43,397 nucleotides of DNA from Glomus cerebriforme. Its lineage: Eukaryota > Glomeromycota > Glomeromycetes > Glomerales > Glomeraceae. The notes below the pieces were generated by a model. The model saw only the letters and a program-made list of their open reading frames with translations. It ran no database searches and was not told the origin of the DNA. Location of the stretch: positions 54,688-98,084 of the forward strand of contig QKYT01000252.1 of assembly GCA_003550305.1 (NCBI GenBank), given 5' to 3'. Below, one piece after another: positions 31,411-43,119 of the stretch; positions within the stretch are counted from its first letter, which is position 1; every line of letters begins with the position of its first letter. The translations under genes and the position numbers were made by a program.

Positions 31411-31924
31411 TTATACAAAATTTTGTAAAATATATATATATATATATAGTTTCCGCAATTATAATTTCGCAAATAAATTATTTAATTATTTCATGAATTA
31501 AATTAATCTATTTTTTTTTTTTTAACAATTGAGTCGATGTTTACTTTATAGTTTCGAATTAAACACTTTTTGCATATAATGCCGCCAAGATCATCATAAT
31601 GCGGGCCAAAAGTATTGTGGATTAATTTTCAAAGTATTTTTGACCGCTTACCGATAATTAGTTGACCAAAAAATGGCTAAAAAATCAGCTGAAACTTCAA
31701 AAACATTCGAATCACAATCTCTTATTCTGGATTTTATAGATACAATTTGAAAAGAAAAGTATAAATGATGAATCTTAAACAACTTTTTATTACAAAAAAA
31801 AAACAAACGACGATCTTTATTATTTTTTGTAATATTATATATATTTTTTTTAATTTGAAGCTCTAAAGAAACTTTAATAGATCCCATTTAATTATATACA
31901 TGTTATGAACTGAATGTTTTAAAT
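31411..31924. other. Convergent intergenic region
   Basis: AT-rich with a (TA) microsatellite near 31431-31448. The 79-codon minus-strand frame at 31648-31887 is not convincing. No gene seen. Confidence 0.4.
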
Positions 31925-33739
31925 CTATGCTATCAACATGAATAATGAGCCAATTACACCAAAAGTTAAACTCAATCCAACTCCTACTAAACCCTTATTA
32001 TTATTTCCACTTGATTCATCTGAAGAAAGTCCCTCGGCAGGTACACTTGTAACAACAGTACTTACTACAACTGTTTTTGAAGCGGGAACGATAGATTCAA
32101 CAACAGTTGCGGTACCATCAATTGTCGTGGGTACCATTGTCTTATGGGCTGGTACTTCCGAAGTTGAAGAAAATGTAGTTGTAAAAGTCTTATAACTTTG
32201 GGGAGCAGCATTATATGCGCCTCCTGGACCTGGACCTACGGTGGGTGTTATGGTTGGGAATGGAGCAGCTGAAGGTGGACTAAGAAAAAAAAAAAAAATT
32301 TTTTTAATTTAAATTTTAATAGAAGTATATTGTGCGTGAAAAACTTACGAAGGTTGTTTAGGAGGATTTTTTGGAGGATTTTGAGCAATGGGAGCGGGAG
32401 CAACTTTGGGAGGAGTGTTTGGAGGAGTATTAGGAACAGTACCAGGAGGAGTGTTTGGAGGAGTGTTTGGTAGAGTTTTAGGAAGAGTGCCTGGAGGAGT
32501 GTTTGGAGGAGTATTAGGAGGAGTACCTGGAGGAGTGTTTGGAGGAGTTTTAGGAGGAGTACCGGGGGGAGTGTTTGGAGGANTATTAGGAATAGTGCCA
32601 TTACCAGGAGTAGTATTAGGAGGAGTACCAGGAGGAGCGTTTGGAGGAGTATTAGGAGGAGTACCTGGAGGAGTGTTTGGAGGAATATTAGGAATAGTGC
32701 CATTACCAGGAGTAGTATTAGGAGGAGTACCAGGAGGAGCGTTTGGAGGAGTATTAGGAGGAGTACCTGGAGGAGTGTTTGGAGGAATATTAGGAATAGT
32801 GCCATTACCAGGAGTAGTATTAGGAGGAGTACCGGGAGGAGCGTTTGGAGGAGTATTAGGAGGAGTGCCGGGAGGAGTGTTTGGAGGAGTAACCGTACCG
32901 GGAAGAGTTTTTGGAGGAGTGTTAGGAATTGTACCAGGAAGAGTTTTTGGAGGATTAGGAATTGTACCAGGAAGAGTGTTTGGAGGAGTGTTAGGAATTG
33001 TACCAGGAATATTGTCTGGAAGAGTATTAGGAATAGTAGCATTACCAGGAACATTTGGATCAGTTCCAGGAGGAGTGTTTGGAGGAACATTTGGACCAGT
33101 TCCAGGAGGAGTGTTTGGAGGAGCATTTGGATCAGTGCCAGGAGGAGTGTTTGGAGGAACATTTGGACCAGTGCCAGGAAGAGTATTTGGAGGAGCATTT
33201 GGATCAGTGCCAGGAGGAGTAATAGGTGGAGTTACAGTTTTACCATCCTTAGGACCATTAGTGGGAGGAATATTAATGGGTGGAGTGGCAGTTTTACCAT
33301 CCTTAGGAGCAGGATTAGGAGGAGTAACAGTTTTACCATCCTTAGGAACAGCATCAGTAGGAGTATTAGTAGGAGGAATAGCAGCCTTGCCAATATCATT
33401 AGGAGGATTATTAGTGGGTGGAGTAACATCAGTGCCATTCTTAGGGATATCATTGGGTGTAGTTTTTATGAGGGGAGTAACAGCTTTAACATCCTTAGGG
33501 GTTTTAGGAGCTTTAGGAGCTTTACCAACCTTAGGAGCTTCAGGAGCTTTACCACCCTTAGGAGTACCATCTGCGGGAGGAGCTGCATTGTTTGGTTGGT
33601 CTATTATTTTAGGTTGATTATCATTATTAGGTTGATTAGGTTGAGTTTTTGATTTAGGATCATTTTTAATAGGTGGATTTTTAGAAATATCAGGAAGTTT
33701 TGATGGAGTTTCAGGATTTTTATTTGAATTTTTAGGAGG

Positions 33740-33778
<39 letters not shown>

Positions 33779-34093
33779 GTTATTAGGTAGTTTTGAATTA
33801 TTATCAGATGGATTATTATTATCAGGTAATTTTGAATTATTATCAGGTGATGGTGAATTATTATCGGGTGATTTTGGGGTTTTTAAATCTGAATTATTTG
33901 GATTTTTACCTGCTGGCGGATTCTGATCCTTTGCCTTTGTTTGATCTGGAGCTTTTGTATCGGGAGGATTTTGACGTTTATATATCTGATTTCCGACAGT
34001 GGATGATGCAGAATTTGAAGATATCACAAATATAACAATGAAAAGAGATGCCAAAAGAAAGATGCTCTTCCGTGATATTTTATATCGAGCCAT
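31925..34093 (-). CDS. Pro/Thr/Asn-rich cell-wall protein, GPI-type, one frameshift
   Basis: Exon 1 is 34093-32349. It has a signal peptide (SIFLLASLFIVIFVISSNSA) and a Kex2-like KR site (QIYKR, then QNPPD). Asn/Lys/Pro-rich sequence with a poly-Asn run follows, then about 300 residues of NTPPGTPP/GTDPNAPP repeats. An intron (32281-32348, GTAAGT...TTCTTAG) leads to exon 2 (32280-31925). Exon 2 ends in a Ser/Thr-rich segment and a hydrophobic GPI-type tail (GVGLSLTFGVIGSLFMLIA). The joined frame is off by one base. With one base fewer in the CCC/GGG run near 32219-32223, it reads on as VGPGPGGAYNAAP into the open C-terminal part. As given, a TAA follows directly. This is either a sequencing indel or a real truncation that would remove the anchor. 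The likely role is wall structure or adhesion. Confidence 0.75.
32585..32890. repeat. 102-bp coding minisatellite, three copies
   Basis: The unit starts at 32585, 32687 and 32789. It encodes a 34-residue Pro/Thr/Gly block ending TTPGNGTI (minus strand). Copies are nearly identical, pointing to recent amplification. The period is in frame, so copy number can vary without a frameshift. One N occurs in the copy at about 32583. Confidence 0.85.
33741..33783. repeat. ATT/AAT microsatellite encoding poly-Asn
   Basis: About 14 ATT units on the plus strand encode a run of Asn in the Pro-rich wall protein on the minus strand. Confidence 0.85.
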
Positions 34094-34980
34094 TTTTCTT
34101 TTTTTTAAATTCTAAAAAGGATTATTCTATGTATATTATAAATTTGTTTTTTTTTAAAAAAAAAAAAAAGAAAAAATATCTTTGCCCGAAATTTTAAACT
34201 CCTCGATAAAGAAAATAAAAGAATGTAGAAAACTTAAAGGAAGGAGAAAATACTGCTAAAAAAAAAATTTGATGTAATTTTTTTTTTTCTTCCTTTTTTT
34301 TTGGAATTGTAAAATTATGTTCCAGACTATAAAAACAATTTTCAAAAAAAAAAAAAGAAAAAAAAAAATTTAAAAACTTTTCTCTAATATTTATAATTTT
34401 TCTCTCAAAAGATTATGAGGATTAACTGTACATACATACATATATATATATTATTCTAACAATCTATTTTTATAATAATATTAATTAAAAAAAAAAAAAA
34501 AACCTTGGACCTTTGTTTAATTAATATTATATTGCGTTATGTATAAAAATGGTCAATATAATAATGCATGCATCCAAATCAAGTAAAAAGGTAAAATTTT
34601 TATAAGTAAATCTAAAAATAAAATAAAATAATTCATATTAAATTAGTAAAACAAAGAAGCGATCTTTTATGAATGCAGTAAAAATACAAATTGATTCGTA
34701 AAGGGATGTTTCTTTATTAACCAAAACGATTTCAGAACAAGTAAACAATGAAAAAGGTAAACATTATAATAAATATCGAATGTATGACAACACTACTTTA
34801 GAAATATTTATTCTCTAAAAAAAAAAAAACACTTTTAATTTCATTTTTTTTTTTAATTTTCTTTTCCCTCATCTCCGATCGACGTTCTCCGACAATTAGA
34901 TAGATATTCTATTCCATGAAAATCTTTATATAAAAATTATGAAATGAAATGCATTTAATTTTACAGATTCTCATATTTCA

Positions 34981-35016
<36 letters not shown>

Positions 35017-35230
35017 TTAAATATTTTGTGATATGCCAAGAATTTTATTAAATTTATCGGTTGGTTATAATTGAAAATTTGAATCCGTCATCGGCAGATT
35101 TCCAATGATTTATAATAATAGTAATAACGGAATATAATATAATAAACAAGATAATAATAATAAATAATAATAATAAATATATATATTTATGTATTTAAAT
35201 ATTACTATTTTTATTAATTTAAATAAATGT

Positions 35231-35479
35231 ACCAGTCACAGTCGCAGATCTGTTACATTCGTACAATCCCTGTTACATGATTATTTTTTATAAACCACTA
35301 GAACAAAAATTGATGGCGTATGGTTCAAAGATAATAAATAATATTAAATAGGGATTAAATTCTACTTGTACTAAATCGGAAACGTGAGGAGAAAAAAACG
35401 CACATATGAACAAATATAATTAATTATACTGATGATTATACTGGTGACTGGTCCCTTAAATATGACTGCGACTTTGACT
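35231..35479. repeat. Short inverted repeat pair, MITE-like
   Basis: ACCAGTCAC (35231-35239) has its exact reverse complement at 35444-35452. AGTCACAGTCGCAG (35234-35247) has a 13/14 reverse-complement match at 35466-35479, where GACTGCGACTTT is also tandemly repeated. About 250 bases lie between the outer ends, a size expected for a small non-autonomous element. Confidence 0.5.
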
Positions 35480-35838
35480 GCGACCCTTTGTTTGTTTCAA
35501 AATTAAAAAAGGGAACCTTAATATAAATATTTGTGGCGTGTATGTGATTTGTAACAACCATCAGCTGTTGTAAACAATAAAAAAAAAAACAATTCTCTCG
35601 TGGATTCATGATGATTGGTTACAAGATAATTTTATTATATTTATTATTTTTTAAAAAGTATTATCCGTTGACCGTTACATTATTTAACTAGTTAAATACT
35701 GTAATGTGGTACGATTGTTAAATTTTTCGGGACGTATACAAATCCTGGATTTTTACAATCTTATGTGACCAAAATTAATATTTCAGGTTACAATTATATA
35801 TTTTTTTTGTTTACAAAATTGCTTACCCGAATTTGGAA

Positions 35839-35840
<2 letters not shown>

Positions 35841-35870
<30 letters not shown>
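35841..35870. repeat. (AT)n microsatellite
   Basis: About 14 AT units followed by TTTTATAT. Confidence 0.9.
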
Positions 35871-35873
<3 letters not shown>

Positions 35874-37259
35874 ATATCAAAAAAAAAATCCGGGTAAACC
35901 GATTCTTCTAGAAACGGTAGAATACGGTAAATTTTTTTATGATTCAAATATCACTGGCCCACAACATTAATTAATTATTACCAACAAACCAATTAACAAA
36001 AGAGTAAAATGGCGTGATAATTTTTTAACTAATTTATAATTGGACATAATTAAATTAAAACACCAAAACCAAAAACTTTATTAGTTAATGATGCACATCT
36101 TTTTATTATATAATTAATTCGTAATCTTTCCGATTAAAATTTTAAATTTAAAAAAAAAAAATCATTACCAAAAAGATACCCAGCGCCTTTTTTTTCTGTT
36201 ACGATTAAAAAAAAAAAAGTTTTATTAAAAAACTCAAGGGCCAAAGAAGAATTATTTAAGGAATATAAGGATGCTTAATAATAATATTAAAAATCAATTG
36301 TTAAGATGATGAAAAAGACGAATCGGAAAACATTGTCCTCTAAAGTTAGAAAGTAATCAAATTATACGCCATGATTGACCGCCAAATGGCCAATTTCATA
36401 TTAGAGTTAGACGTCAGATTAAAACTTAGGTTTATGTGGGGTGAGAAAAAGGCAATAACTTTAGGTTTCATGACATGATAAAAAATTTTTTTTCCGGTGA
36501 TTGTTCTATACAAAGCTAGTATGATAAATGGGCTATAAATCTGTGTTACTTTAAAAATGATGTTAATAAACTTTGTACCATAAAATTATCTAATTATAAT
36601 AAACATATTTTATTGTCTTTGGTGAAAATAAACGATACTACGCCAAGAAATAATTCAAAAATAGATGGATACCTTTATTAAAATATTCATAACATAGATT
36701 TAAGATTTTAAAGCGAATAACAAATACGAATTTTTTTTCTTAAGAATTGGAATATAAACGAATAATGAAAAAAAAATAGATGAACGAATGTCGACGAAAT
36801 AATAAAAGGTAAATATCGAAAAGAAATCATAAAATAAAATAATAAAAAAAAAACGAAGAATTTAACAAAGCAAAAGAATATTTTAAATAATCGAGAGAAA
36901 ACGTAATCATAAAAAAGGTAACGATGATAACATAACTGATAAGCATATAATAAAAACATAAAGGTACGGTAAGATAATAAAAAAAAAGGCCAGGTACGAA
37001 ATAGAGATGAAACAATACTTTATAGCTTATTATAAATTAGAGAAACCTCCCTTCATAATTTTGAATCAGAAGGAACTGATTCTTATTTATTTTGCTCCCG
37101 CATTTTGACGCCATATTCGATATTATAACGAATAACGAAAAAAAAAATCGAATTTAATTTTATGATTAGTAAACCTGTACGTAATCATTTCATAATAGAA
37201 AAAGAAGGTAGATATGTGGATTCTCGTTAGGAATCGAAATTGATGTTTGAAATTCCTAC

Positions 37260-37276
37260 AAAAAAAAAAAAAAAAN

Positions 37277-37343
<67 letters not shown>
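37260..37343. repeat. 84-base poly(A) run with an N
   Basis: An uninterrupted A run except for one N at 37276. Its length is probably an assembly estimate. It could be a retroposed tail or a collapsed homopolymer. Confidence 0.9.
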
Positions 37344-37348
<5 letters not shown>

Positions 37349-38173
37349 TTTCCAACTTACAAATCGAACAGATTCAATGTAAAGGTAAAAAAAAAGGGAA
37401 GAAATCTCACATAGTTGGACAGATCGAAATTGAATTTTACTTGTAAACAAGTTTGAATCGATGGATCAGAATGAGGAAAAAAAAATTTTTTTTCTAGGTA
37501 AAACACGACAATTTGTATAAATTTGCATTATTAAAAAAATTTTTTTGTGTACCCAGTCAAACAATTCAAAAACATCATTTACTCCTAATCAAGTCAAAAA
37601 CATCAATAACGTTTCCTATCGTCTTATTGCATGTAGATTAGACGCGTCTAATTTTGTAAATTATCTAATTATTCTTTAATTATTTTTATTATTAAAGCTT
37701 AAATAACAATAATATATCTGATATATAATAATAATCATAAATATTTGTCAAAAATTTTCGGGTTTTTAATGAACCAAATTAGTCAGTTTTCATAAGGTAA
37801 ATGATTATGTAATATTATATCATCCAAATGTACAATTATCGTGGTAGTTTGTGATCACATCACACAACCATTCAATCAAGATTTAAAACTTTTTTATTAT
37901 TTATTTTGTGGTATATTTCGGGATTGAATTAAGATTATCGGTCAAATCCTCCGAATATAATTCAACTATTTAGCCCATACGGAATCATTCCCGTTTGATA
38001 CCGATGAAAAAATTTAATAGGAAATAAGAATGAAAAGTTTTGGTAGTTTTTTTTTTTTAAAAAAAAAAAAAATTGTTCAGACTATGCGGTCTGATATTAT
38101 TTATGGGCTTATCATTATCAGATAATGTCTATCAAATTTCATCCCTTAAATATTATCTATTATTTTTTATATT

Positions 38174-38245
38174 TCGTATTTTGAGATTTGTATTTTGAGA
38201 GATTTGTATTTTGAGATTTGTATTTGGGATTTGTATTTGGGATTT
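38174..38245. repeat. Short tandem repeat, GATTTGTATTTTGA type
   Basis: About five imperfect units of 12-16 bases: GTATTTTGAGATTT, GTATTTTGAGAGATTT, GTATTTTGAGATTT, GTATTTGGGATTT and GTATTTGGGATTT. Confidence 0.85.
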
Positions 38246-40036
38246 TTTATTTATTTATTTACTTGTTTATTGTATGTTTGTTTTCATAATTACCTTTATA
38301 TCATTGTTCTTATCCTTTAACATATCCCAAAATATTTCTTCAAACAAACCTTAATTATTCTCACTGTCATAAGCTGCATATTCTTAGCCGCAACGAAAAA
38401 ACATTTTTCCTTATATCAAATTCGGTTTAAATTATTATATAAAGATGTTGAAAACCAACACGTGCAAGATTGTACAAAGTAAATTTTATCTTCCTTAAAA
38501 GTGACACGAATTTCTTGCGCAAAAATGTGAAACGTTTGAATTATCTTCAATTAGTAAAGATACACATCGCGTTTTGAAAATTGATACCAGTTTAAAGTTT
38601 GATGGATTGAAAGTTTTATCAACTTTCAAGGGTATTCTTGTCTTCATGTGATTTTTATCATTTATACATAAAAAAAAATTTTTTTTTTCTTAAAATTACA
38701 CAAAAAAAAAAAAAAAATAACTTTAAAAAAAAAATGGAAAAACTTTTTTTAAAAAAAAAAAAATCTCAAAAAAAATCAATTCCAAAATTTTCCAATTCCA
38801 ACTAAACGTTGATCAGTTTTGCTAGAATAAGAAACTAAGTGTAGTGTCAGATTGGCGCGCGCTGTTCAGTAAAATAATCTTTCACATAAAAAATCAGATC
38901 ATATGATTTTCATGGCAAAGACAGGATGTGCATAATCAGCATAATCAGCTTATCCCCCTTACAGACCCTGCAATTATATGAATCCAAATATAGTAATTTT
39001 TTTTTTTTTTTCTATTTTTTCTTTCTTTCAAATATTAGATTTTTTATTCTTTAACCGTCTATTATTATGTAAGTATTTCATTCAGTTAATTTAATTTATT
39101 AATAAAGTATTTTTATTTGTCATCCGGCATTTTTTATAACCACTGTTATTAAAATAAACGATTTCGGATTGACAGATGCATGCTACTACTAGAATTACAT
39201 TAATTAACTTGGGTACGTGACAAATGACATTTAACCCTCTTATCTCGTAACATATTTTTTTCTTTTCGTAATTTAATTTAAAGTTTTGTATATTTTATAC
39301 TTAATTTAGTATTTTTAAATAATATCTTATTACATACTATATATTGGTTTTTTTATATATTAAAGCAAAAGAAAATAATATATTTTTAGATCTTGGTTTA
39401 CAGTGCAATATGAGGTAATAGATGTTATACATGAAATACCCGTAATATAATTGGATAACTACCCAAAATTCATATAACAGGATAATTAATAATTATAATA
39501 ATTATTTTTAATTTAAAAATTATATTAATTGGAAATAATAATTTAAATTAAAAGTCTTTTATTAGAAAAAAATTCTGATATTATAATTTAGTTTTTTTAT
39601 AATGTTATTATACTTTATAATCAAAGATTTGTAAAAATATAAAACTTTTTAGATTTTATTTAGTTAATTTTTATTGTAAAAATTATATTAAAAAATTATT
39701 CTAGTATATAAAAAATATTTTACAAATAATATTGAATTTTTAAACAAATTTACTATATTTTATTAAAATTTAAAATAAATATTTTTTTAACTTTTCAAAT
39801 TTCTTAAAAATAATATATATATTGTATATTATTAATAAAAATAAGTACTACTCAAACTTTTTATTAATTTAAAATAAGTTATATTATTTGTATTATATAA
39901 AATTAAAAATATTTATATATATATATAATGTCAAATTAACCAAATAAGTATTGTATATCATGTGAAATAATCTATTCTGCTGTATAATTTGTAAAGCTAC
40001 TACTGTATATGTAATAGCAAATAATTATTATTATAC

Positions 40037-40061
40037 CACGGTTCCTAATCAATTGCCGTGG
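40037..40061. repeat. CCACGG/CCGTGG hairpin followed by a T-run
   Basis: Six-base perfect arms at 40037-40042 and 40056-40061, followed by TTTTTTT after one base. It looks like a terminator hairpin, but that mechanism is not expected in a fungal nuclear genome. Confidence 0.5.
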
Positions 40062-40075
40062 CTTTTTTTACTAAT

Positions 40076-40160
40076 ATTTTTCATGGTAAATTGACCAATC
40101 ATATCATAAAATTTATTNATATTTTTCATGGTAAATTGACCAATTATATGATAAGATTAA
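40076..40160. repeat. 45-bp tandem duplication
   Basis: ATTTTTCATGGTAAATTGAC and the following CAATCATATCATAA at 40076-40109 recur 45 bases on at 40121-40154 with a few changes. An N at 40118 lies between the copies. Confidence 0.8.
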
Positions 40161-40178
40161 TTTATGTATTAAAAATTA

Positions 40179-41505
40179 TTATAATAAAATATAATATTGA
40201 ACATAATAATTATTAAAAATATAGCACCTTAAAATATTATTTTTGGATATAAAAAGAAACATTTGAAAAGTTACAATTATTAAAAATTGAATTTGAAGAA
40301 ATTTTCTAAAGGGGGTTTTTTTTAACATTGAATGATTATTATTAATAATATTATTAATATTATTTTGTTCAGAAGATAATTTGTTGTCCATAATATCAAT
40401 CAATATATTTAGAGTATTAAGTTGTTGGCTTTCATTAATTTTTTTGTAAACCTAGACTCCTTGAGCACTCTTATGACTAGTAAGTTGTATAATAACTTGT
40501 TCAGGAACTTCTTGATCTTGTAAAATTTACATCCAGAATGATTAAAAAGTAACTCAATAGGAATATCAATTTGAGTTTCATGACCAATATTTTGCATAAA
40601 TTTATTTAATCTATTTTTTTCCATATAAGCTATTCTATACCAACTGCCAGTTATCCAACATGGATTGGATTGCAAATAAAAATTTTTATCAGCTGAAAGT
40701 AGATATTTAGATAAATAAAACTGAATATCTAAATATAGACCATTATTATCATCAGGTATTGAAATAATTTGAGCTTCTCCTCCATTAATTTCATGCTAAT
40801 TATTTTTGGATATATAACAAAAAAATTGTAAGTCATTATACCCATCAGATTTAAATTGATCAACTTTAGATTATAATATTCACCTTCACGCATAGCAAGT
40901 ATTATTGATAAATGAAAAAAAAATATGATACAAAAGACTTTCAGAAGTATTTGCACTAATTCTAGGATGTTGTAGAATTTGTTAGATTTGTTAAGAATTG
41001 ATAGTTGTTTAAACCTGATTTTTCACCAAATCTATGTTCTTGCAAATTACGTAACTTGTCATGTAAAACATCATATAAATCAGAAAACATGTATTTATTA
41101 TGCAAATTAATATGTGGAATAGGAGAATGATAAAGAAAGTATCTATTAAGTGCATCAACAGCTTGCTTAACTGATGATGCTTTGTACTCACTACTATTTT
41201 TTTTTTTATTGTAGAGATATATTTCATAATTTGCTTTTGAAGTTGAGAGATATTATTAAGTTCAGTTAAAGAAACAAAATAACTAGCTTTAGCACAAAAT
41301 TCTTTAAAATTCATGATCCAACTTTTGGTAGATTTTTCAGTATTTTTAACCTTTGCTTTTTCATAATAATAGGAAGCTTTTTCTTGAGCAACATCCTAAA
41401 TATTATTTGTAATAGAGTTCTTATTAATTAAACTAGCTGCTATTTGGAAACCTAGAAAAGATTTATTAGGTGTACAAGCAATTCTTCTATTTTTTTTTTA
41501 CTCAT
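40179..41505 (-). pseudogene. Tyrosine recombinase (Crypton/DUF3504-like) pseudogene
   Basis: Read across minus-strand frames, the pieces line up in order. They begin with TPNKSFLGFQIAASLINKN (about 41440-41490) and ALNRYFLYHSPIPHINLHNK (about 41095-41155). Next are SDLYDVLHDKLRNLQEHRF (about 41040-41090), LAMREGEYYNLKVDQF (about 40860-40895) and FYLQSNPCWITGSWYR (about 40640). KFMQNIGHETQ and LFNHSGCKF (about 40525-40600) follow, with VPEQVIIQLTSHKSAQG and VYKKINESQQ (about 40430-40510) last. The catalytic set of tyrosine recombinases is visible: Arg in LREGE-type box I, the box II HxxR (here HSGC, Arg replaced by Cys), His in TSHKS, and Tyr in VYKK. At least three frameshifts and three TAG stops break it. 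Each TAG stands where CAG (Gln) fits. Clearly dead. In life it would cut and join DNA through a covalent Tyr link to move a Crypton-like element. Confidence 0.8.
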
Positions 41506-41510
41506 AGTTA

Positions 41511-41790
41511 AAGTGAAAAAGAAGAAAAAATAAATAAAATAAAAGAAAGATAATGTGAAAAAATATGAAAGAAAAAAAGGATAATATGATAAGAAAATGG
41601 ATACAAAAAAATATGAAAAAAAGGATAATATAATAAAAAGTAAATGTGAAAAAATACTGTATGAAAGAAAAAAAAGGATGATATGATAAGAAAGTAGACA
41701 CAAAAAAATGAAAAAAAAGGATAATGTGAGAAGAAATATGATGCAAAAAAATGTGAAAGAAAAAATGATTACATGAAAAGAAAAATGCTA
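41511..41790. repeat. Polypurine tandem repeat
   Basis: Overwhelmingly A and G on the plus strand, with repeated GAAAAAAAGGATAATATGAT, AAGAAAATGGATACAAAAAA and TGTGAAAAAATAT modules in four to five diverged copies. It lies immediately 5' of the recombinase pseudogene. Frames through it (Phe/Leu/Ser-rich) are not genes. Confidence 0.8.
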
Positions 41791-42205
41791 GTAAATTAAA
41801 AAGTCTAATAATAGTTAAAATGATTATTGTATATAATGGAACTGTGATAATGAATATTTAGGATGTGGTGGATGTCAGATTTTAGCATTTTATTGTGAGT
41901 TACTATGTAAAAATATTTTTTTGATATTTTTCTTGGCATTTTTAAGTTTTATCACATGACTTAGTATCACAATGTAATTCTTAATGTTTTTGATTGGCAA
42001 AATTTTGCTTATTTAATTTTTTTTTTGCAAATTTTTTCTCACAAATTTATATAGTAACTTTCTGCCAATCATATGCAGATCAGGTCTTAATAAAAAAGAT
42101 ATTATTTACAAACTAAAAGGTTAAATACTGCAAAATTAATTACTGTAAAGCATAAACAAAATATACAATCTAATAATAACAAAAAATAAGAATAAAAAAA
42201 CTATT

Positions 42206-42480
42206 ATGATTGATACTGATGTTAAAGAAGTTTGTTGTGAAGATAATAATTATGAAAAAAATAATTATAATAAAGAAAATAAGTTTACTTTAAGGCTTAA
42301 AAAGGTTGAATATCAGAAAAAAAATTTAGTATTAAAAGAATGAGAAATTGCATTAAGAGAATATAAAACTAAAATTCATGAAATGAAATTAATTTTTTTT
42401 TTTAAACAAATTCAAACTTTATTAAGTTTAAAGAATAGTAAAGGCCTATCAAGTCTTATGCAGAATACAAAAAAAATATT
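42206..42480 (+). pseudogene. Coiled-coil coding remnant
   Basis: ATG at 42206 starts MIDTDVKEVCCEDNNYEKNN and runs to LKKVEYQKKNLVLKE, then TGA. The frame continues EIALREYKTKIHEMKL after the stop. Lys/Glu heptad-like sequence across the stop suggests a former coiled-coil gene with a nonsense change (an Arg codon to TGA would fit). Low-complexity composition leaves doubt. Confidence 0.3.
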
Positions 42481-42850
42481 ATAACTTTTATAAGTTCAGT
42501 TAATACCTATTAAGTTTTACAATTTAATTTAAAATATAATACATATTTTTAAACAACTACTTTGTAATGAAAGATAGAACTAAGATTGCTTATCTAAACT
42601 TTTCTAAAATCCTGCACTTAGTTTTGCCAAATTTTTACTATAGTTTTATTATAGTTTCGCAAAGTTTCATCAGTTTCACCATTTATAATAGATTTTGATA
42701 AGGTTTGTTTTTTGTTAAGTTTTACTAACTTTTTAATAAGACTTTAATATAATTTTGTCAAATTACTACATTTTATCATTTCGCTTATTTGCCAAACCCT
42801 TTAGTTTTATCAAGCAATCTTAGGTAAAACTTAGGACAATTTATTACAAT
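42480..42850. repeat. Degenerate AGTTTTAC/TTTGCCAAA-type short repeats
   Basis: Variants of TAAGTTTTAC, AGTTTTGCCAAA, AGTTTCGCAAAGTTTCATC and TTTGCCAAACCCTTTAG recur every 15-30 bases through the tract. No reading frame uses them. Confidence 0.5.
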
Positions 42851-43119
42851 TATCACATCCCAACTTTATAGCAATTTCTCCTATACTAGTGATTCTTCTT
42901 TAACAGATTCCTGTCAAAACAAATTATAAAGATTTATAAATTTTTTAAATTGTATACTATTTTAAAATATGAATAAATGTACATGTAACACCCTATTACA
43001 TACTTTATTTGTAATATTCTCAGGAATTTCAATTTTTGTGTAATATTATTTATTAACGTCATCATGTGCATATTATTATTTGTTTATCAGCTGTTTAATA
43101 TGATAATCTTTTTTTCTTC

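Larger units (their letters stand above)
34094..40178. other. 6-kb gene-free AT-rich region
   Basis: No convincing coding sequence on either strand. It holds many poly(A)/poly(T) runs, an (AT) microsatellite at 35841-35870, an inverted repeat at 35231-35479, the long poly(A) at 37260-37343, and GATTTGTATTTTGA-like short tandem repeats at 38174-38245. A very AT-rich stretch at 39280-40000 follows. Frames found here (for example 36708-37015) are low-complexity shadows of A-rich DNA. Confidence 0.6.

Noticed and set aside
32248..33198. 316-codon Leu-rich minus-strand frame
   Set aside because: An off-frame reading of the same minisatellite; low-complexity LLQTLL repeats with no start context.
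32388..33617. 409-codon plus-strand frame (GGVFGGVLGGVPGG type)
   Set aside because: It is the antisense shadow of the Pro-rich minus-strand repeats (CCN codons read as NGG). The minus-strand frame has the signal peptide, Kex2 site and GPI tail.
36708..37450. Phe/Tyr-rich minus-strand frames and a poly-Lys frame
   Set aside because: Translations of A-rich DNA and the poly(A) run.
40037..40068. Hairpin plus T-run as a rho-independent terminator
   Set aside because: That mechanism is bacterial; the genes here are nuclear fungal genes with spliceosomal introns.
41452..41746. Two Phe/Ser/Leu-rich minus-strand frames
   Set aside because: Translations of the polypurine tandem repeat; only the last few codons (MSKKK...) belong to the recombinase relic.
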